Below, in pieces: positions 33,263 to 37,454 of a stretch of DNA of 37,454 nucleotides. Source of the stretch: Sulfurospirillum sp964466465 (lineage in GTDB: Bacteria; Campylobacterota; Campylobacteria; Campylobacterales; Sulfurospirillaceae); assembly GCA_964466465.1 (NCBI GenBank), contig CAYXNJ010000023.1, forward strand, positions 1-37,454, given 5' to 3'. The notes below the pieces were generated by a model that searched no databases, was not told the DNA's origin, and saw only the letters and a list, made by a program, of their open reading frames with translations. Both the position numbers and the translations under genes were made by a program. Within the stretch, counting starts at the first letter, position 1, and the number at the start of each line of letters is the position of its first letter.

Positions 33263-33460
33263 TTAAAACTCAAATCCGCCACCTTGTCCTTTAGCCATAC
33301 TTTCGTAAACAGCTTTGACATAGGTTTTACGGGTTTCACACTCAAACATTTTTTCACAATCGCTGCAAGTCACAACATTTTTATTTTGCTGGCATGCTTG
33401 CAGGAGTACTTTTTTCTCTTGCAAATCTTGTTCGTAAATATCAGTTACTTCACTACTCAT
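33263..33460 (-). CDS. Small cysteine-motif protein, function unknown
   Basis: A 65-residue protein with a charged helical N-terminus and four cysteines: C23, then C32-x2-C35-x5-C41 (TCSDCEKMFECETR). A Gly-rich aromatic tail (GQGGGFEF) ends it. It may bind zinc or an iron-sulfur centre. It overlaps the fbp stop by 8 bp and precedes metG by 34 bp, so it is very probably translated; I recall a hypothetical gene in the same place between fbp and metG in C. jejuni. No function can be assigned. Confidence 0.78.
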   Translation of the reverse strand: MSSEVTDIYEQDLQEKKVLLQACQQNKNVVTCSDCEKMFECETRKTYVKAVYESMAKGQGGGFEF

Positions 33461-34289
33461 AACACTTCTTAACGCGTTCTATCTCTGTTTTTGATCCAAA
33501 GAAACATGGTGTGGTATCATGCGGATGAGAAGGGCTTAAGTCAAGGACTCTTCGTTTACCATCAATCGCTTCACCACCCGCTTTTTCATAAACGAATGCA
33601 AAAGGGAAGACTTCAAAAATCATACGCAGTTTGCCTTTAGGCACATCGCTGGTTGCAGGGTAAGAGAACAGTCCACCACCTTTGAGAAGGATTTGGTGAA
33701 GGTCTGGCACCATACCTCCAGAGTAACGTAAACGATACCCATCTGCAAAAATAGCATCAATAAGCGCTTTATGTTTAGGCTCCCAACACATTTGGGTTGA
33801 GCCTGGAGCATTGAGTTTACCTTTTTCTTTTAGTTTGATCTCTTTGATGAAAACAAATTCGTTGTTTTTGTTGAGGCGGTACATTTTGACATCATCTTCT
33901 GCGATGACGAGTTCAACACGAGGGCCATAAACAACATAAACGGCTGCTTTAAGATGCTTACCATCGTAACCACCTTCATAGATACCAAAGATAGAACCAA
34001 CGCTTAAGTTCACATCGATGAGGCTAGAGCCATCTAGCGGGTCATAACCAATACCATAGATACCATTGTCATGCAGAGGCGTTTTATCCTCTTTTTCTTC
34101 GCTGACAATTTCTTTGATAGAAAGAACTTTAGCAAACTCTTCTTCGATGATGAGGTCACTTTTGATGTCCAGTTTGAGTTGGGTATCACCCGTAGAGTTG
34201 ATGTTCTCAGAATAGCCTGTATCATCAAACTCAATCGCTTCACGAATTCGAATAGCGGAACGTTTTATAGCATCATAAATTTCTTGCAT
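33453..34289 (-). CDS. fbp: Fructose-1,6-bisphosphatase class I
   Basis: Gluconeogenic enzyme hydrolysing fructose-1,6-bisphosphate. Metal and substrate motifs are intact: VSEEKEDKTP, YDPLDGSSLIDVNLSVGSIF, SGGMVPDLHQI and KLRMIFEVFPFAFVYEKAGG. 278 residues is shorter than E. coli Fbp (332), in keeping with the phylum. ATG 34289 follows the mobB stop by 1 bp. With a lactate permease in the same window, growth on C3 acids with gluconeogenesis is a reasonable inference. Confidence 0.94.
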   Translation of the reverse strand: MQEIYDAIKRSAIRIREAIEFDDTGYSENINSTGDTQLKLDIKSDLIIEEEFAKVLSIKEIVSEEKEDKTPLHDNGIYGIGYDPLDGSSLIDVNLSVGSIFGIYEGGYDGKHLKAAVYVVYGPRVELVIAEDDVKMYRLNKNNEFVFIKEIKLKEKGKLNAPGSTQMCWEPKHKALIDAIFADGYRLRYSGGMVPDLHQILLKGGGLFSYPATSDVPKGKLRMIFEVFPFAFVYEKAGGEAIDGKRRVLDLSPSHPHDTTPCFFGSKTEIERVKKCYE

Positions 34290-34290
34290 G

Positions 34291-34788
34291 TTATTTCACT
34301 TTCTTAGCATGAGTGTGTATCCAAGCAACGACTTGCTCAGGGTTGTTGAGATCTAAAATCGCAATATGTGAAGGGATGTTATAGTCGCTTACGTTGATGC
34401 TGTCATCAATCGCAATTGCGTCAGAACAGTCAAAATAGTCCTCATTGAGCGAATTGCGAAAAATCGCAATACGAGGCAATGGTAATGTTTTGAGTCCCTC
34501 TACCAACAAAAAGTCGAAATCACCTAACATTGCGATGATCTCATCCAAACTTTTATGACGTTTGGAAAAAAGTGTCGTTCGCGTAGGCGATGTGACAACT
34601 ACTTCAGCACCTGTTTGTGCAAACTTCCAGCTGTCTTTGCCCTCAACATCGAAGACGGCTTTATCGCTGGGGTCATTTTTGATAATGGCTAACGCGTACT
34701 CTTTTTTAAGAATATTTGCCACTTTGAGGATGAGCGTTGTCTTTCCGCTGTCCGATGGTCCTGTAAATGCTACAGCTAAGGATTTCAT
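34291..34788 (-). CDS. mobB: Molybdopterin-guanine dinucleotide biosynthesis protein MobB
   Basis: GTP-binding partner of MobA in forming the bis-MGD cofactor of molybdo- and tungsto-enzymes. P-loop GPSDSGKTTLILKV at residues 10-23, followed by IIKNDPSDKAVFDVEGKDSW and VEGLKTLPLPRIAIFR, the family core. 165 residues. ATG 34788 is preceded by AGGA. First gene of the seven-gene minus-strand directon. The presence of MobB fits an organism rich in molybdoenzymes such as nitrate, formate or polysulfide enzymes. Confidence 0.92.
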   Translation of the reverse strand: MKSLAVAFTGPSDSGKTTLILKVANILKKEYALAIIKNDPSDKAVFDVEGKDSWKFAQTGAEVVVTSPTRTTLFSKRHKSLDEIIAMLGDFDFLLVEGLKTLPLPRIAIFRNSLNEDYFDCSDAIAIDDSINVSDYNIPSHIAILDLNNPEQVVAWIHTHAKKVK

Positions 34789-34800
34789 TTTTTCCTGCTT

Positions 34801-34830
34801 TTTATGTTATTATCATAGTAATAATAGCAA
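34801..34830. promoter_or_regulatory. Divergent mobB / lipoprotein control region
   Basis: On the minus strand TATGAT (34812-34817) is a plausible -10 for mobB. It sits within an inverted repeat TTATTA-N6-TAATAA (34807-34824) that could bind a regulator of either divergent gene. Everything here is very AT-rich, so chance symmetry is possible. I see no clear -10 for the plus-strand lipoprotein. Confidence 0.35.
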
Positions 34831-34882
34831 AAAAAGATTTAGCTTTTGATGAGTTGATATTTGCAAGAGTTAAGAATGAGGA

Positions 34883-35365
34883 ATGATGATGCGTTTTATA
34901 GCAGTGGTTTTAGTAGCGTTTTTAATGAGTGGCTGTGCTTCAAAATTGGCCGATAATATGAGTGAAAAAACATTAGATTATAGTATGGCAAATTCAAAAA
35001 AACTCGAAATAAAAAACTCTGAAACGTCTAAAACATTTGTCATTATTACCTATCTGAACCCAATCAATCATGAATTAGTGACCCAAGAGAGTGAGAAATT
35101 TATTGTGGGTACGTATAAAGCATCGGGAGATGGTTCATTTGAAAAAGTTACACTCTCTGGTTTTCAAGTCAATAGCTCCGATGAAAATGTGACAGTTTCA
35201 CCACTCAGTAAAGATTTTCCATTGCTCAAGTTGGTTCCAACTGCTAATACTTGGACCAACTATGTGTTAGTCCAAGCACCAAAAACAGATGAAATTGAGA
35301 TGGAGATTAGTTTCGAAAGCGATCAGTCGCAGCGGGTACCAGTAAAATTTCGAAAAGATTTTTAA
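34883..35365 (+). CDS. Putative lipoprotein, function unknown
   Basis: A 160-residue exported protein with a lipoprotein signal (lipobox LMSGC, Cys about 18) and a beta-rich remainder without a family I recognise. Three ATGs in a row (34883, 34886, 34889) can start it; GAGG at 34878-34881 is best spaced for the third. It is flanked by mobB (divergent) and slt (convergent), the order I recall around the hypothetical lipoprotein of C. jejuni. The last 59 bp overlap the 3' coding end of slt on the opposite strand. Confidence 0.78.
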   Translation: MMMRFIAVVLVAFLMSGCASKLADNMSEKTLDYSMANSKKLEIKNSETSKTFVIITYLNPINHELVTQESEKFIVGTYKASGDGSFEKVTLSGFQVNSSDENVTVSPLSKDFPLLKLVPTANTWTNYVLVQAPKTDEIEMEISFESDQSQRVPVKFRKDF

Positions 35366-36950
35366 TCGAAACATCTTCTCCCAGAAGATGACGATAGACA
35401 ACATAGTTCGCGAGTACTTTCTTCCCATACTCTCGACTCTCTTCATTGATCATCGTCTCCATACTTAAGAATGGTTCATACATCCCATCACTAAATGCAC
35501 CTGCTTGAAGATGTTTTTTGGTAAAACCCATACCACCGTTATACGCATACGCCACAAAGAGGGGATGGTATAAGCTTTTCTCTAAGAAATTGAGATGAAT
35601 ATTGCCGAAGAGATAAGCGATACGTGGATCAAACATGGCAGAGATAGAAAAATCTTCCAATTTCTCTTTTTTTGCAATATCACGAGCGACAAATGGCATA
35701 AATTGCATCATTCCCAAAGCATACGATGTTGAGACAACAGAGGGGATAAAACGGCTCTCTTGACGTGCAATGGCTAGCATAAGCGCTTGACGATGAATCG
35801 TATAACTACTAATTTCTTCAGGATACGGGATAGGGTAATAGTTCTTGCTATAACGTGTAGCGCGCTCCATCAAATAGCTGTAATGTGGCAAAGTATTGGC
35901 ATATTTAAAACTTTGTGCCAGTGTTTCAACCTCTTCACCACTCATGTGATACACTTTATTCATCACTTTAATCCATGCAAAAGGGTCATTGACATTAAAG
36001 CTTGGGTGCGTACCTTCCAGTACAGGTGAGACGATATTTTTATATGGCAAATAAAGCATCTCATATGCATAAAGAGAATACATATTGATGTCGTTGTCTT
36101 GTACGATGCGCTCTAAATAGTGTTTATCTTTTGTGACAAGGTATTGCCAAAAGAGAGCTTTGTCTTTCTCTTCTCCTTTGGTTGAGCGTTCATTCGAGAG
36201 TTCAAAAAAGTAAAGAGCACGCTCTTTTTCTTCATATTTAAGAGCATTAAGTCCTAAATAAAAGAGTGCTTTAGCATTTACGCCCGCAGCAGGAGTGACA
36301 TATAAGAGTGATTTTTGAACATTATCGAGTTTATCATTTTGCGCAACATTGTAGGCAAATTGATTGAATTTTGCAGAGTGAGAAAGCCTATCCATTTGCT
36401 CTTTAGGAATAATGTTTTGGTTAAAGATAGCGGCTTTATAAGCTGTAATACTCCCATTAAAGAGGGTTAAAAAGGTGTTTACATCACTACTAAGAGCTGC
36501 TTCATAGACATTCTCATTTTCCATCAATGTAATGAGGGAGACAAGCTCTTTATTGCTTTTAAGACGAGGTTTGATGAGCTTGAGCTGCCCTTTAGGAAGC
36601 GAAGTGATTTTCGCAATGTTAATGCCTATATTGAGGCACTCATCATCTTCTTTTAGCAAAGCACTTATATCTAAATCAACACATTTTGATATTTTTTTGT
36701 ACTCAAGGTTGTCCATTTTTTTTGCAAAAAGGTGGAAAAAGCGCATGTTCATGGTGTGCACCATCCCAAAGAGCGCTTTAGCTTCTTTGGGAGTGACTGC
36801 ATCACTTTGTACATATTCGTAGATGTAAAAATCTTTCGCAAGACTGCGAGGTTTATCATTGAAAAAGGCAAAATTTACAGGCTCATCAGCAAACAGGTCA
36901 ATACAAATACAAAGGCAGAGAAAAAGGCCTACAAACAATTTATAAAGCAT
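35307..36950 (-). CDS. slt: Soluble lytic murein transglycosylase
   Basis: Exported enzyme of about 547 residues. I choose ATG 36950 over the upstream in-frame ATG (36989), because it yields a clean signal peptide (MLYKLFVGLFLCLCICIDLFA-DEP). A long alpha-helical superhelical domain (about 80-370) precedes the SLT domain (about 385-510). Catalytic E398 is in AIARQESRF, followed by YALGMMQFMPFVARDIA and AYNGGMGFTKKHL. It matches the secreted transglycosylase Slt of C. jejuni and H. pylori in layout. It overlaps yggT by 11 bp upstream and the convergent lipoprotein gene by 59 bp downstream. Confidence 0.91.
   Translation of the reverse strand: MLYKLFVGLFLCLCICIDLFADEPVNFAFFNDKPRSLAKDFYIYEYVQSDAVTPKEAKALFGMVHTMNMRFFHLFAKKMDNLEYKKISKCVDLDISALLKEDDECLNIGINIAKITSLPKGQLKLIKPRLKSNKELVSLITLMENENVYEAALSSDVNTFLTLFNGSITAYKAAIFNQNIIPKEQMDRLSHSAKFNQFAYNVAQNDKLDNVQKSLLYVTPAAGVNAKALFYLGLNALKYEEKERALYFFELSNERSTKGEEKDKALFWQYLVTKDKHYLERIVQDNDINMYSLYAYEMLYLPYKNIVSPVLEGTHPSFNVNDPFAWIKVMNKVYHMSGEEVETLAQSFKYANTLPHYSYLMERATRYSKNYYPIPYPEEISSYTIHRQALMLAIARQESRFIPSVVSTSYALGMMQFMPFVARDIAKKEKLEDFSISAMFDPRIAYLFGNIHLNFLEKSLYHPLFVAYAYNGGMGFTKKHLQAGAFSDGMYEPFLSMETMINEESREYGKKVLANYVVYRHLLGEDVSIKNLFEILLVPAATDRFRN
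35372..35390. other. Perfect hairpin inside slt 3' coding sequence, just after the lipoprotein stop
   Basis: CATCTTCT-CCC-AGAAGATG is an 8-bp perfect stem with a 3-nt loop beginning 7 bp after the lipoprotein stop codon. It encodes part of HLLGEDV in slt on the other strand. No U-tract follows on the plus strand, so it may be a weak terminator or an mRNA 3'-end stabiliser for the lipoprotein transcript; chance is also possible. Confidence 0.45.
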
Positions 36951-37236
36951 TGGCAAGCGCAAAAAGAAGTTTAACTGCAAAAAGATCAATAAATTGTAAT
37001 GTCAAAATCACAATCAACGGTGCAAGATCGATTCCACCAATAAGGGTTGGAACAAGCCTTCTTATAAAGGCATACACAGGGTTAGTTAAGCGAAAAAGAA
37101 TCTGCACAATAGGATTGTACGGATCAGGTCTAACAAAAGTAATAAGAGCTGCAATAATCACCACCCAAATATAGATGTTGATTAAGGTATGTACAATAGT
37201 GGCAAACGCTTCAATAAGTGTCGCTAAAACGATCAT
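36940..37236 (-). CDS. YggT family membrane protein
   Basis: A 98-residue protein with two hydrophobic helices (about 4-29 and 66-92) around the family loop FVRPDPYNPIVQILFRLTNPVYAF (the PYNP/TxP element). YggT proteins are linked to cell division or membrane homeostasis in other bacteria, with no settled biochemical role. The start forms an ATGA overlap with the gltX stop and the end overlaps slt by 11 bp, making gltX-yggT-slt one operon. Confidence 0.85.
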   Translation of the reverse strand: MIVLATLIEAFATIVHTLINIYIWVVIIAALITFVRPDPYNPIVQILFRLTNPVYAFIRRLVPTLIGGIDLAPLIVILTLQFIDLFAVKLLFALANAL

Positions 37237-37454
37237 CTAACAATCTCCTTAAGGTAATTTTTAATCAGAGGATAAACACGAGCAAGTTCAAGATTTTGAT
37301 CTGCTCCACTTAGCCAAAAATGAAGCGGTTTAAAAAACGCTTCATCACGTAGGTTACTTTTTTCTAACAAATAGACTTGAAATTCGTCAAACGTTTCAAA
37401 ATAGGGTGCATTTAAAATAAGCTCTTGAAGCAATTTACTCTCTGCCTCAAAGGT
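37233..37454 (-). CDS. gltX: Glutamyl-tRNA synthetase, C-terminal end only
   Basis: The minus-strand frame is open to the right window edge, so only the last 73 residues are seen. They contain FKPLHFWLSGADQNLELARV, which matches the C-terminal anticodon-binding region of bacterial GluRS (compare the common FMPLRxALTGxxxGPEL pattern), and end in YPLIKNYLKEIV. The gene order gltX-yggT-slt supports it. No catalytic motif lies in the window, so discriminating versus Glu-Gln forms cannot be told apart. Confidence 0.85.
   Translation of the reverse strand, partial: TFEAESKLLQELILNAPYFETFDEFQVYLLEKSNLRDEAFFKPLHFWLSGADQNLELARVYPLIKNYLKEIVR

Noticed and set aside
1..37454. CRISPR array, defence island, prophage, integrase or transposase
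   Set aside because: No regularly spaced repeats, nuclease/defence families or recombinases are present; all gaps are short and nearly every gene belongs to a conserved core family.

Overview
The window reads as a chromosomal core region of a Campylobacterota (epsilonproteobacterial) bacterium, most probably a Sulfurospirillum-like free-living relative of Campylobacter. The evidence is AT-rich, densely packed coding, many 1-20 bp gene overlaps, frequent GTG/TTG starts, and gene orders that match, from memory, three Campylobacter jejuni neighbourhoods (trmB-ftsEX-envC-pyrH-rpoZ-spoT-tyrS-nmo-amiA; adk/aspS/nadK/recN/cbrR/tatD to mrdA; and metG-fbp-mobB-slt-yggT-gltX). I see no rRNA, tRNA, CRISPR, insertion sequence, phage gene or integrase, and no non-coding stretch longer than about 170 bp.

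Region 1 (2-10707, + strand) is one directon. It encodes a tRNA m7G methyltransferase, the FtsE-FtsX-EnvC division module, UMP kinase, RNA polymerase omega, a bifunctional (p)ppGpp enzyme, TyrRS, a flavin oxidoreductase and an AMIN/Amidase_3 cell-wall amidase. FtsEX, an EnvC-like activator with a degenerate LytM domain, and its probable target amidase therefore share a locus.

Region 2 (10694-13764, - strand) is aspS-adk-cinA-like. Region 3 (13934-15375) holds a membrane diguanylate cyclase and a convergent YajG-like lipoprotein, with a good bidirectional terminator between them. Region 4 (15476-19643, +) is nadK-recN followed by an L-lactate permease gene with its own leader and terminator.

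Region 5 (19767-29262, +) is a twelve-gene directon, tightly packed with many overlaps: a REC-REC-GGDEF regulator (CbrR-type), TatD, an MltD-type lytic transglycosylase, RlpA, HisB, KdsC, LptC, LptA, EngB, a short acetyltransferase (ArgA-like), a MreD-like protein and PBP2. It joins outer-membrane LPS assembly, peptidoglycan remodelling and cell elongation.

Region 6 (29280-34788, -) is mobB-fbp-small Cys protein-metG-Mur-ligase-like protein-ybeY-DJ-1/PfpI. Region 7 (34883-37454) is a lipoprotein gene facing a gltX-yggT-slt operon, with the two 3' ends overlapping by 59 bp.

The window is mostly conserved housekeeping sequence and I found no convincing new multi-gene system. The points most worth a second look are: the unrecognised Mur-ligase-like protein lacking a P-loop and ending in a QLSLF beta-clamp-type motif; the shared C-x2-C-x5-C motif in a 65-residue protein and in an acetyltransferase tail; the convergent lipoprotein/slt overlap with a perfect hairpin beside it; and the helically phased repeat upstream of the lactate permease.
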